Shown: one piece after another, positions 1 to 8,010 of the stretch
Position numbering within the stretch: position 1 is the first letter of the stretch
Layout: every line of letters starts with the position of its first letter
Source of the DNA: Leptospiraceae bacterium UBA2033
GTDB lineage: Bacteria; Spirochaetota; Leptospiria; Leptospirales; Leptospiraceae
NCBI GenBank assembly: GCA_002333425.1
Contig: DDBL01000054.1
Span: 1-12,313, forward strand
DNA: 12,313 bases
Direction: 5' to 3'
The notes under the pieces: model-generated
The model's database searches: none
Told to the model about the DNA's origin: nothing
Seen by the model: the letters and a program-made list of their open reading frames with translations, nothing else
Made by a program: the position numbers and the translations under genes

Positions 1-681
1 TTTTCCGACATACGCTCATTTACCTCTATTTCTGAAAAATTAGAACCGGAAGAAGTTGTGGAATTTTTAAACCAATATATGACAGAAATGGTGAAATGTA
101 TTACTAACACTCATGGAATCGTAGATAAGTTTATCGGTGATGCGATTATGGCAACATGGGGCGCACTCCATCAGGATGAAAATGCAGTAGAAAACGCAAT
201 CAATGGAACACTCATGATGAGAACTGCTTTATTAAAATTCAACAAAGGAAGAGGCAGTGATAAAAAACCGATCATCCAAATTGGAAGTGGAATTAACAGT
301 GGATTTGTGATCTCAGGTCAAATCGGATCCAATGAAAGATTAGAATATACGGTGATTGGAGATGCGGTAAATCTAGCTTCTAGAATTGAAGCATTAAATA
401 AACCTTTTGGAACAGATATTTTAATTTCCGAAGAAGCCTATTCAAAAGTGAGTCATATATTCCATGTAGAAAAAATGCAATCAATCAAAGTAAAAGGGAA
501 AGAAGAACCACAAATCATCTATGCAGTTTTAGGAAGAAAAGATGATCCATCCTGCATACAAACTTTAACCGAGTTAAGAACGTTAGTCGGCATAAAATAC
601 GAAGCTCCCGAAAAAAAGAAACGTAGATCAGCAGATGCAAATGATGAGGAGAAAGAAGTAAAATATGAAATTCTGGAATAA
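1..681 (+). CDS. Class III adenylate/guanylate cyclase, C-terminal catalytic domain (5' end outside window)
   Basis: This enzyme makes cAMP (or cGMP) from a nucleoside triphosphate. The reading frame is open from base 1, so the gene starts upstream; a GTG at 58 lies inside the catalytic domain and is not the start. Numbering from base 1, the metal-binding aspartates are D3 (in FSDIRSFTS) and D47 (in DKFIGDAIM), and the transition-state residues are N124 and R128 (in VNLASR). The base-selecting pair appears to be K43 and T117, the Lys-Thr combination of class IIIb adenylate cyclases, so cAMP is the likelier product. The sensor region cannot be seen. Relatives next to FecR proteins often carry an extracytoplasmic CHASE2 sensor, but that is inference here. 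The last 30 or so residues are highly charged. The stop overlaps the start of the next gene by 17 bp, which suggests one operon. Confidence 0.93.
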   Translation, partial: FSDIRSFTSISEKLEPEEVVEFLNQYMTEMVKCITNTHGIVDKFIGDAIMATWGALHQDENAVENAINGTLMMRTALLKFNKGRGSDKKPIIQIGSGINSGFVISGQIGSNERLEYTVIGDAVNLASRIEALNKPFGTDILISEEAYSKVSHIFHVEKMQSIKVKGKEEPQIIYAVLGRKDDPSCIQTLTELRTLVGIKYEAPEKKKRRSADANDEEKEVKYEILE

Positions 682-2593
682 AAACTGGAACATTCCAGGT
701 TTTCTAATTTTTAATATCATTCTATTCTCTTGTCTTTTTTATTTTGACTTAAATAGAAATATCAACATTGGGGATTTCGAATCTATAGGAACTGTTTCTT
801 TTAAAATCAATTCTATTCAAAGAAAATTTGATTCCGCAGTTGTTTGGCATTCTATTTCCTCAAATGCACCTTTGAAAAATCGGGATACCATTAAAACTTA
901 TCCTGAATCTGATGCAATTATCAAACTCAAAGATGGAACAGAAATCCAAGTCGATGAAAACAGTATGATCTTTTTAGATTTACAAGGAAATACTCCCAAC
1001 ATCAATTTTGAAGGTGGCTCCATTCAGATTAATAATTCCAAATCAGGAAAACCAAACCAAGAGATTGTAGTCAAAACCAAAAATCAAACTTTAAAACTCA
1101 CAGGAAGTGATGCAAAAATTGATTCTTCTGGAAAAAATATAAATGTCTCCATGGAAAAAGGAAGTGCAACGATTGAAGATTCAGATGGGAAAAGTCAAAA
1201 ACTAAATTCAAATGAAATTGCTACTCTCGGTGAATCGGGAGTAACCACACGCAAAACTCCCTACATCCTACAAGAACCGGAAAATCAAAAAAAAATCATG
1301 TCTATGAATTTTCCCTATCCAGTTAGTTTTAGATGGAATGCGACAGGAACAAACACGAATCCAACCTTTGAACTAAGCAGAATAAAAGACTTTAAACGTA
1401 TTGAAACACGGCTTCAAAATGTCACATCGGCTAATTTAAATTTAACGCCAGGAACTTATTATTGGCGAGTCAGCGGAAAAAATTCTAAAGGGGAAATAGA
1501 AACTAGCGAAAGTAGAAAACTGATTCTAATTAAAGAAACAGGATTACAAATATACTCCCCAATAGAAGCATCTACTATCAATTATAATTCAGGAAATCCA
1601 AATATCACACTTTCTTGGACACCTAGCGAAAGTATCAATGAATACTTTGTTGAGCTAGCAACAAATAGTGCATTCACTTCTAATTTCAAAATAATTCCAG
1701 TTGCAACTAATTCTATCAAACTAAATAACCTTACGGAAAATACTTACTACTGGAGAGTTGTAACTAAACCATCTACAGAAGGAATAACTCCAATCAAAAG
1801 TAAAACAAGTTCTTTTACTGTAAGCTCAAAAGTAGAAACAAAAACTTTCGAATTAACATCTCCTGCGGATAATGCAAAATTACCTCTCAAAGCTTCCAAG
1901 AATTTTGTTTTATTTACTTGGAAATCAACTAACATTTCTAAAAAATTCCGGATACAAGTTTCCCCTAAAAGTGATTTCAAAGACTTAATTGTAAATGAAG
2001 TTACCAATGAAAAAATATATAATTCTGCTTTTACTAAAGAGGGAATTTATTTTTGGCGAGTAGCAGAACTACAAGGTGAATCACAGGGAAGTTTTGCACC
2101 AGTTAGAAAATTTATACTATCAAAAGAAGTCGAACAAACTCCCGAAGAGAAAAAAATCGAACAAACAAAACTAGAAGATACAATCAAAAAAGAAGTAGAT
2201 AGAAATGACTCTGAATCTATTTCAAATTTAATACCAGAAAAAATTTCGCCGCGCTCTGGAAAAATAGATATTAGCAAACAAAAACAAATCCGATTTCATT
2301 GGGATAAAGTGAAATACGCAAGTTACTATATTGTTAAAATTATGGATTCAGGAAAAAAAGCGAACACTCTAATCACAGAAAAAACTACAGAAACTTTTTT
2401 CATTCTTCGCAATTTTTCCAAACTGAGTGAAGGAAACTTTCAATGGGATGTTACACCATTCGACAAAAAGAACAAATCAGGCAAAACGGCTAAAGGTAAA
2501 TTTACAATCGACCTAGATGATGATCCCTTAAAAAACCTAAAACCGGAAGAAATTAAAATCCTCTCACCAGAAACTATCTACAGGGATAAATAG
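665..2593 (+). CDS. FecR-domain protein with fibronectin-III-like repeats, single-pass envelope protein
   Basis: A 642-residue protein with one N-terminal hydrophobic segment (about residues 10-28), then a FecR-like domain (about 60-190, with DGTEIQVDENS at its centre). FecR-like domains are periplasmic in known proteins. About four fibronectin-III-like modules follow, marked by recurring aromatic motifs: YYWRV at 265-269, YYWRV at 361-365, YFWRV at 462-466 and FQWDV at 592-596. A charged linker (about 490-530) separates modules three and four. The topology suggests a short cytoplasmic tail and a large periplasmic part. The ATG at 665 follows a purine-rich GAGGAG at 646-651 inside the cyclase gene. 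The coupling to a cyclase gene upstream and a secreted repeat protein downstream points to an envelope sensing or scaffold role. The FecR iron-signalling function should not be assumed, because no sigma factor or TonB receptor gene is nearby. The ligand is unknown. Confidence 0.85.
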   Translation: MKFWNKNWNIPGFLIFNIILFSCLFYFDLNRNINIGDFESIGTVSFKINSIQRKFDSAVVWHSISSNAPLKNRDTIKTYPESDAIIKLKDGTEIQVDENSMIFLDLQGNTPNINFEGGSIQINNSKSGKPNQEIVVKTKNQTLKLTGSDAKIDSSGKNINVSMEKGSATIEDSDGKSQKLNSNEIATLGESGVTTRKTPYILQEPENQKKIMSMNFPYPVSFRWNATGTNTNPTFELSRIKDFKRIETRLQNVTSANLNLTPGTYYWRVSGKNSKGEIETSESRKLILIKETGLQIYSPIEASTINYNSGNPNITLSWTPSESINEYFVELATNSAFTSNFKIIPVATNSIKLNNLTENTYYWRVVTKPSTEGITPIKSKTSSFTVSSKVETKTFELTSPADNAKLPLKASKNFVLFTWKSTNISKKFRIQVSPKSDFKDLIVNEVTNEKIYNSAFTKEGIYFWRVAELQGESQGSFAPVRKFILSKEVEQTPEEKKIEQTKLEDTIKKEVDRNDSESISNLIPEKISPRSGKIDISKQKQIRFHWDKVKYASYYIVKIMDSGKKANTLITEKTTETFFILRNFSKLSEGNFQWDVTPFDKKNKSGKTAKGKFTIDLDDDPLKNLKPEEIKILSPETIYRDK

Positions 2594-2603
2594 AAGGATA
2601 AAT

Positions 2604-4544
2604 ATGAATAAAAGTAATTTTGAAACAAAACTAAACCTGATTAAAAAATTTTCTATCCTAAGTCTTTTGTCCTTAATCATTTTTTTTTCGTTAGAACTAT
2701 TTGCCAAAAAAGATACTGGCTTTATTGAATGGCGTGCCATTTCAGCAGCTAATGGATACCGAGTAGAAATAAAATCAGACAACAAAGTGATTATTGAAAC
2801 AAATGTCACAGAAAATATCTATTATGTAGACTTACCAAAAGGAAAATATGAATTCCGAATTGGTGTACTTAATTTTTTTAAAAAACCTGTTGTATGGTCT
2901 TACTGGAATCCACTTAGAGTTATTGTATCTAGAGAACCCTTACTGGAAGGAGAAGGCATTGATGTATCGTTAGGCGACAAAGCACTCTTATCCGGTGAAA
3001 ACTTTTTAGAGAATACTAAGATTAACCTAGTGAACGAAGGTAAAATTATACCAGTTGAAAGTTTAATTCTAAATGATAAACGAATCACATTTCCAACAGA
3101 GAAGTTAAAACTTGGAACATACGACGTTATTTTAGAAAATCCAAACAACAAAAAAACAATACGAAAAAAATACGTAGTTATCTATGAGCCAAGCCAGAAA
3201 CCAGCCTCCCGCAAACCACCCGAAAAAGTAATCAAACGAAATGATATTGAAATTAGTAGCGAATCAATTGAAAAAGCAGATATCACTGTAGATGAATCAG
3301 TTGCAGGTAAAACAACTGTAAATATCGGACCCAAATCAAAAGAAAAGTTAGACATTACACTGGAAAATAAATCGAAAGAAAAAGTTACAGTAGATATCAA
3401 CAATCGAGCAGAAGGAAAAGTAAACTTCAACGTTGAAAATAAATCCAGAGAACTCATCGCTCTAAATGTGAACAACCAATCAAAAGAAAGTATTGCGATT
3501 GGAATTGTGGATAAATCCAAAGGCAAGGTAGATGTAATAGTAAATGAAAAATCCAAGAGTAAGGTGGATATAAATAATGTTGTCGCAAACATAGATAAGT
3601 TTGATGTAACAATTGAAAATAAAGCAAAAGAAAGATTTGATATAAATATCGGTAAAGAACCTGAAAAATTCATTCAACCCAAACGAACACCTGATAAAAC
3701 GATTACCAAAAATGGAGTAACCATCAGCAGTGATTCTATCTACAGAGCGGATATCAATGTAGAAGAAAATTCATTTGGAAAAACATCCGTCAATATCGGA
3801 CCTAACACAAAAGAAGATTTAGAAATTAATCTAGAGAATAGGTCAAAGGAAAATGTTACTGTTGATATTAACAACAGGTCTGAAGGCAAAATTACTTTTA
3901 ATGTCGAAAATAAATCTTCAGAAAACTTAGCCTTAAACATCAACAATGCATCAAAAGAAAAATTTTCACTTGGAATCAATGAAAAATCAAAAGGTAAAGT
4001 CGATGTAAAAGTAGATGAAAAATCTAAAAGTAAAGTAGATATAAATAACGTAAACACAAACATAGAAACATTCGATGTTACAATTGAAAATCAAACTAGA
4101 AATAATTTTGATATTCACATTGGTAAAAAAGAAATTCCACCACCCGTATTTAAAACATCTCAAGAAAAATTTCCAAAAGATTATTATAAATTCACACTTA
4201 AAGAATACCAAAATTTTGTGAATAATCTAAGCAGATCTTGTGTGTCAAACCTAGACGTTCCAGATATTCTAATTGATAAATGTCATCCCAAACATGTAAG
4301 TCTGAACTTAGGCGACCAAGATAGAAAAATTTTGTATAATTTTATAAAATTAGAAAGTGGGAATTATATTTCTAGAATTTCCTCATATAAATTCTATATC
4401 GAAAACTGTAACCCTTCTCTAAATTTTGTAATCGAACTTTTAGATTTTAGAATCAAAAATATAACACAAGATGAAAATGAGAACTTTTATGCAAAAAAAA
4501 CAATAACGAACTTCAATACTTGTAAAAATAAAGATGAACAGTAG
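2604..4544 (+). CDS. Secreted protein with two blocks of 12-residue repeats and a four-cysteine C-terminal domain
   Basis: I do not recognise a named family. The 646-residue product has a signal peptide (about 1-34, probable cleavage after LELFA; no lipobox cysteine). A fibronectin-like module follows (about 38-110), starting with IEWRAISAANGYRVEI and similar in style to the modules of the upstream gene, then an IPT/TIG-like stretch (about 112-195). A Pro/Lys linker leads into two parallel repeat blocks (209-353 and 366-510) built from 12-residue units of the pattern KxKVxVxVxNKS. The tail (about 515-646) is not repetitive and holds cysteines C546, C560, C602 and C640, which could form two disulfides. 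The regular hydrophobic alternation suggests stacked beta strands. The ATG at 2604 has AAGGA at 2594-2598 and lies 10 nt after the FecR gene. Its last 32 bp overlap the convergent kinase gene. A surface or periplasmic structural or adhesive role is possible but unproven. Confidence 0.8.
   Translation: MNKSNFETKLNLIKKFSILSLLSLIIFFSLELFAKKDTGFIEWRAISAANGYRVEIKSDNKVIIETNVTENIYYVDLPKGKYEFRIGVLNFFKKPVVWSYWNPLRVIVSREPLLEGEGIDVSLGDKALLSGENFLENTKINLVNEGKIIPVESLILNDKRITFPTEKLKLGTYDVILENPNNKKTIRKKYVVIYEPSQKPASRKPPEKVIKRNDIEISSESIEKADITVDESVAGKTTVNIGPKSKEKLDITLENKSKEKVTVDINNRAEGKVNFNVENKSRELIALNVNNQSKESIAIGIVDKSKGKVDVIVNEKSKSKVDINNVVANIDKFDVTIENKAKERFDINIGKEPEKFIQPKRTPDKTITKNGVTISSDSIYRADINVEENSFGKTSVNIGPNTKEDLEINLENRSKENVTVDINNRSEGKITFNVENKSSENLALNINNASKEKFSLGINEKSKGKVDVKVDEKSKSKVDINNVNTNIETFDVTIENQTRNNFDIHIGKKEIPPPVFKTSQEKFPKDYYKFTLKEYQNFVNNLSRSCVSNLDVPDILIDKCHPKHVSLNLGDQDRKILYNFIKLESGNYISRISSYKFYIENCNPSLNFVIELLDFRIKNITQDENENFYAKKTITNFNTCKNKDEQ
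3228..3662 (+). repeat. Coding repeat block A: twelve ~12-residue units
   Basis: Residues 209-353 of the secreted protein parse into twelve consecutive units. All are 12 residues long except the third (VAGKTTVNIGPKS), which has 13. The consensus is roughly K-E/G-K-V-x-V/I-x-V/I-E/N-N-K-S, for example KEKLDITLENKS and KGKVDVIVNEKS. The 36-bp unit is clear in protein but diverged in DNA, so the array looks old and selected at the protein level. Confidence 0.85.
3699..4133 (+). repeat. Coding repeat block B: second copy of the twelve-unit array
   Basis: Residues 366-510 repeat block A at an offset of exactly 157 residues (471 bp). Unit number and order are kept, and the single 13-residue unit is in the same place (SFGKTSVNIGPNT). 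Matching units are more alike between blocks than neighbouring units are within a block: VTVDINNR and SKSKVDINNV occur in both. This indicates duplication of a whole array and not unit-by-unit growth. Confidence 0.85.
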
Positions 4545-5726
4545 TTCCTTTTTTTTCTTCACTTTCAATCTCAATTTTTCCATCAAGGTTCATTACTAAA
4601 CTTTTAGTAATCATAAGTCCAAGTCCTGATCCCTCTTCCCCATCAGTTCCCATGCGGTGATGGGTGTTTTTTCTTGTAAATATTTCCTTTTGTATATGAG
4701 AAGGAATCCCAATACCATTATCCTGAATCAAAACATGTAAATAATCATCATTAAGCGTTACTTTAATTTTAATAAATCCATTTGGATTTGTAAACTTAAT
4801 TGAATTATACCATTTCTCAAAAAGAATTGCGTCTTACAACTTCATATATGTCGAAATGGTACATACTGATTCGCTTTTCAATAAATTCTTGCGCAACGAT
4901 TAAATAGAATCAGTATATATATTAGATTATTGAGAATTTGATAAATTTTTCCTTCATCCAAATTAACAAAAATTTCAGATTTATAAAAATCTAATTCTAG
5001 ATTAATTGATTTTTTTTCTAACATTCTTGTTACTAAGTCCGTTGAATGTTGAATGACTTTTACCAAATCAAAACTACTAATTTCGTTTTTATAAAATTCA
5101 ACTTTTTTTGTTTTAAGCAGTTGGTTTATTAGCTGCAAAATTTTCTTACTTGAATTAAAAATGATATTAGAATATTTATGTATTTTTTCAAAATCAACTT
5201 CGTTTGTCATACCTGTCAAAAATTCGGACATCAGCATGATTGATGAGAGCGGTGATCGCATATCATGCGCAATTATTTGTAAAAGGTTATCCTTATCTCG
5301 ATTCAAATCTTCTAACTTTTGAATATATTCAAGTCGTTCCTCTTCTAACTCCTTGATCTTTATATGAATTTTTATTCGAGCAATTACTTCTTTACTGTCG
5401 TAAGGTTTAGTTATATAATCTACTGCACCCTTTTCCAAACCTTTTAACTTTACATCGTATTCAGAAACTGCACTTAAAAAAAGTATTGGAATATTTGCTG
5501 TTCTAGTATCCTGTTTTATTTTATCTGCTATATCAAACCCATTGATCTCCGGCATGATAACATCTAGTAAAATCACATCTGGAAGCTCGGTGGCAAGAAT
5601 ATCCATACATTTTTTACCATTCATAGCAGATAATACTCTGTAACCTTCAGCTAAAAGAATCTGCTCAAGTAGTATCACATTGTATTCAATGTCATCTACG
5701 ACTAATATTAATGGTTTTTTTTTCAT
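4513..5726 (-). pseudogene. Cytosolic REC-histidine kinase gene interrupted by a 110-bp insertion
   Basis: The 5' part (5726 to 4878) encodes 282 residues. An N-terminal receiver domain has D11/D12, phospho-acceptor D55 (in VILLDVIMPE), S85 and K107. A short coiled segment precedes HisKA with phospho-acceptor H154 (IIAHDMRSPL). The ATPase domain begins but breaks after ILNNLI and hits a stop. The rest lies in another frame (4809 to 4513), with NSIKFT, G1 box DNGIGIP and G2 box GSGLGL. Deleting 110 bp joins NNLI to YNSIKF, restores the N box and gives a 367-residue kinase with no membrane segment. Its ATG overlaps the uvrC stop (ATGA), so translation is coupled. The 282-residue truncated product keeps both phosphorylation sites but has no nucleotide-binding site, so self-phosphorylation should be lost. 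Its input signal and partners are unknown. Confidence 0.88.
4806..4919. mobile_element. Double-hairpin insertion (net 110 bp) flanked by TATA, inside the kinase gene
   Basis: TATA occurs at 4806-4809 and 4916-4919 at the edges of sequence foreign to the kinase frame. Inside are two adjacent inverted-repeat modules, both bounded by TA. One has TACCATTTC (4808-4816) paired with GAAATGGTA (4853-4861) around a 36-nt loop; the other has TACTGATTC (4864-4872) paired with GAATCAGTA (4907-4915) around a 34-nt loop. Only CA separates them. The two arms share TAC...TTC, so the outer ends are also imperfect inverted repeats. There is no coding capacity. It looks like a tiny non-autonomous element. The exact ends are ambiguous because of the TA run at the right edge, and the family is unknown. 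Confidence 0.7.
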
Positions 5727-7549
5727 AATTTTACATTTAGATTTTCAAAAATCTTTAAAGCAAGTTTGTCCCCTATTCCGGGTATTTGTTTTAGCTCCTC
5801 TAAACTAGCTTTCGCTAATTTCTTTCGACCAGCTAAAAATTTTAAGATAGTTTTCTTTCTTTGAATGCCTATATCCTCAATATTATCTAAGGCTGTTCTA
5901 AGAGTAGCTTTATTTCTTCGTTCTCTATGAAAACTAACACCAAAACGATGTGCCTCATCCCTGAGTTGTCTTAAAAGTCGCATAGAAGGAGAATTTATGT
6001 CAAACTTGTAAGGATTCTTATTTCCAGGAAAATAGATTTCTTCTCTTTTTTTTGCAAGTCCAATCATAGGAAGATCAGGTAAATCAAGAGCCAAAGCAGC
6101 CTCCGTTGCACGGGCTAACTGCACTTCACCCCCATCAATGATAATTAAATCTGGTAGTGTTTCACCCTCGTTTATTATGCGTTGAAGTCTTCTTGCAATT
6201 ACCTCGTGCATCATTCCAGGATCATTAATTCCTTCATAACTTTTCATGATATAACGCCTGTAACCCGCTTTATAAGGTTTACCGTCGACAAACATAACAC
6301 CACTTGCCACTGGACTAGAACCTTGAAAATGACTGATGTCATAACACTCAATGATATTGGGAATATCTTTTAGTTTCAAATTCTCTTTTAATTCTTTTAG
6401 TGCAGTTGTTTGGTCTCTTAGTTTTGTGGCTAGAAGTCTTTCTGTTAAATTCATTTCCGCATTCTTTGTTGCAAGTCCTAAGAGGGATCTTTTTTCCCCT
6501 GCCCCAGGAAATTTAAGTTTAGGTTTAAAGCCAATATTCTTAGCTAATAAATCCATCAATACTTGAATATCTTTTTTTACATTTAGCGGCAAAACAATAC
6601 TAGTCGGAATAAAATTTGCGTGAAGGTAATACAACTTTAGAAAGGAAACAAAAACTTCTTCGTCGGAAGAAAGCCTGAGTCCATTTAGAGGAAAAGACTT
6701 CTTACCCTCCATTCGTCCATCTCGGACTTCTAGAATTACAATTTGACCTTCATCTTCTCTTTTCGCATAAGAAATAATATCCTCATCACCACCTGCTTGG
6801 TTAATCACCGTTTGCCTCTTCTGAATTGTTTGAATATTATCTATCATATCTCGATAAATCATTGCTCTTTCAAATTCCATTTTTTCTGAGTGATAATTCA
6901 TACGAGTTCTAAGTTCAGCCAGTAGAGATTCCTTTTTTCCTTCTAAAAATTTTACAATCTGATCTACAATAACTGAATATTCTTCTACAGAGATATTTCC
7001 CTGACAAGGACCAAGACATCTTTTGATATGAAAGTTCAAACAAGGTCTTGCCGGTTTGGCAAGTGGTAGTTTTAGAGGAGTTTTACGAATGGGAAATACT
7101 TTGTGAATCGTATCAAGCAAATCGCGCGCCGCTTTTACATCCGTATAAGGACCGAAGTATTTTTTTTTGTCTGCTTTCATTCTACGAGTCAAATAGACCA
7201 TCGGGTAAGGTTCATCAGTCGAAACACAGATCAGCGGATAACGTTTGTCATCCTTTAATCGTATATTAAACTTAGGGTTGTATCTTTTGATTAAATTGTC
7301 TTCAAGTATTAAAGCTTCTTCTTCCGTATGAGTTGCAATCCAATCTAGGTCATGGATTTCTCCCTGTAAAGACAGAGTTTTGAGATCAGAGATATTTGGA
7401 TTTAGATAACTTCTAATTCTATCAGAAAGTCGTAACGCTTTTCCAACATAAATTACATCATTCGATTTATTTTTCCAAAGATAACATCCTGACGAATCAG
7501 ATAGATTCTTGATTTTTTCTTTTAGAAATTTGAGTATTTCTTCATCCAT
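5723..7549 (-). CDS. uvrC: UvrABC excinuclease subunit C
   Basis: UvrC makes the two incisions around DNA damage after UvrA and UvrB have marked it (nucleotide excision repair, cytoplasm). At 608 residues it has the usual family length. The N-terminal GIY-YIG nuclease runs from about 18 to 95 (GCYLW, IYVGKA, with E83 the likely metal ligand). A cysteine cluster lies at 170-182 (C170, C178, C182), and a UVR motif for UvrB contact at about 215-245. The RNase-H-like 5' nuclease shows D404 (CYDISHFQG), D472 (IIDGG) and H534 (EAHRF), the expected D-D-H set. A C-terminal helix-hairpin-helix ends in IPGIGDKLALKIF. The ATG at 7549 is the natural start; the nearest AGGA is rather far upstream (7567-7570). 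The stop shares ATGA with the sensor kinase gene, so the two were probably co-translated. Confidence 0.98.
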   Translation of the reverse strand: MDEEILKFLKEKIKNLSDSSGCYLWKNKSNDVIYVGKALRLSDRIRSYLNPNISDLKTLSLQGEIHDLDWIATHTEEEALILEDNLIKRYNPKFNIRLKDDKRYPLICVSTDEPYPMVYLTRRMKADKKKYFGPYTDVKAARDLLDTIHKVFPIRKTPLKLPLAKPARPCLNFHIKRCLGPCQGNISVEEYSVIVDQIVKFLEGKKESLLAELRTRMNYHSEKMEFERAMIYRDMIDNIQTIQKRQTVINQAGGDEDIISYAKREDEGQIVILEVRDGRMEGKKSFPLNGLRLSSDEEVFVSFLKLYYLHANFIPTSIVLPLNVKKDIQVLMDLLAKNIGFKPKLKFPGAGEKRSLLGLATKNAEMNLTERLLATKLRDQTTALKELKENLKLKDIPNIIECYDISHFQGSSPVASGVMFVDGKPYKAGYRRYIMKSYEGINDPGMMHEVIARRLQRIINEGETLPDLIIIDGGEVQLARATEAALALDLPDLPMIGLAKKREEIYFPGNKNPYKFDINSPSMRLLRQLRDEAHRFGVSFHRERRNKATLRTALDNIEDIGIQRKKTILKFLAGRKKLAKASLEELKQIPGIGDKLALKIFENLNVKL

Positions 7550-7617
7550 TGTATTATTAATTTAATTCCTATAGAAGAAAATGCAATGTATTTTCTATTC
7601 TTAGCCGGGCCGCTAAA

Positions 7618-7917
7618 TTAATATTTATTAGCAAACTCTTTCGGATACTCATTCTCTTTTAGTATATTAAAATCAGAATTTTTTCCTTCTCCGCCCTCTT
7701 TTTTATCTCTTCCCAAAGTAATGATCGCATAATCGCCGTTAGGCAAATACTTTAAGATATAAGGGGTTTGCCAAGGATCAAGAAGTCGTGTTTTTCTTTT
7801 TAAGATTGGTCTATGATTTTTTGGAATTGGTGGAACGATTGGCTTTTCTATTAGAGTTAGCAATCCTTGTTCTTCAGTAGGAAATTGTCCATAAAGAGTT
7901 TTATATTTTTCAAGCAC
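7618..7917 (-). pseudogene. gspG fragment (type II secretion major pseudopilin), N-terminus missing
   Basis: The frame encodes the C-terminal globular part of GspG: LEKYKTLYGQFPTEEQGL, then LLDPWQTPYILKY, NGDYAIITLGRDKKEGGEG and SDF, in the usual order. GspG forms the type II secretion pseudopilus and needs an N-terminal prepilin peptidase site plus a hydrophobic helix (GFTLIE-type). These are absent: upstream of the GTG at 7917 the frame gives only about nine unrelated residues before a TAG at 7945-7947. No other gsp gene is present. About a third of the protein is lost, so this is a relic joined directly to toxin debris. The possible GTG start is not evidence of expression. Confidence 0.8.
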
Positions 7918-8010
7918 TATTATTTCTACTTTGGTGGATAATAGCTATTATGTGAATTGTATTACTTTTCAAAAAGTAAAATATGGTGAATGGGAATTGA
8001 TCTATATCAT
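7910..8010 (-). pseudogene. C-terminal stub of a RelE/ParE-superfamily toxin
   Basis: In one frame (8002 to 7910) the sequence reads QFPFTIFYFLKSN followed by TIHIIAIIHQSRN and a stop. This is the typical last strands of RelE/ParE toxins (FPY.IYY...I.IIAI.H.SR.P). The first 60 or so residues are missing. An ATG at 8010-8008 overlaps the repaired antitoxin stop as ATGA, as expected for the native toxin start, but meets a stop after two codons in its own frame, which points to an internal deletion. Such toxins block translation or gyrase, but this stub cannot be active. Confidence 0.72.

Noticed and set aside
58..681. GTG at 58 as the start of the cyclase gene
   Set aside because: The frame is open upstream to base 1 and encodes the essential FSDIRSFTS motif, so the gene begins outside the window.
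3228..4133. CRISPR array, because of regular 36-bp periodicity
   Set aside because: The period is a protein repeat: DNA units are diverged, there are no unique spacers, and the frame is open throughout.
3182..4211. Long open frames on the - strand across the repeat blocks
   Set aside because: They mirror the periodic, purine-rich coding repeats of the + strand gene and have low-complexity, repeat-like translations with no domain.
4806..4919. Integron attC site
   Set aside because: The paired-hairpin shape is suggestive, but the RYYYAAC and GTTRRRY core boxes are not found at the expected places and no integrase or cassette is present.
7601..7616. TTAGC/GCTAA palindrome as a terminator between the gspG fragment and uvrC
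   Set aside because: The stem is only 5 bp and no T-run follows on the - strand.
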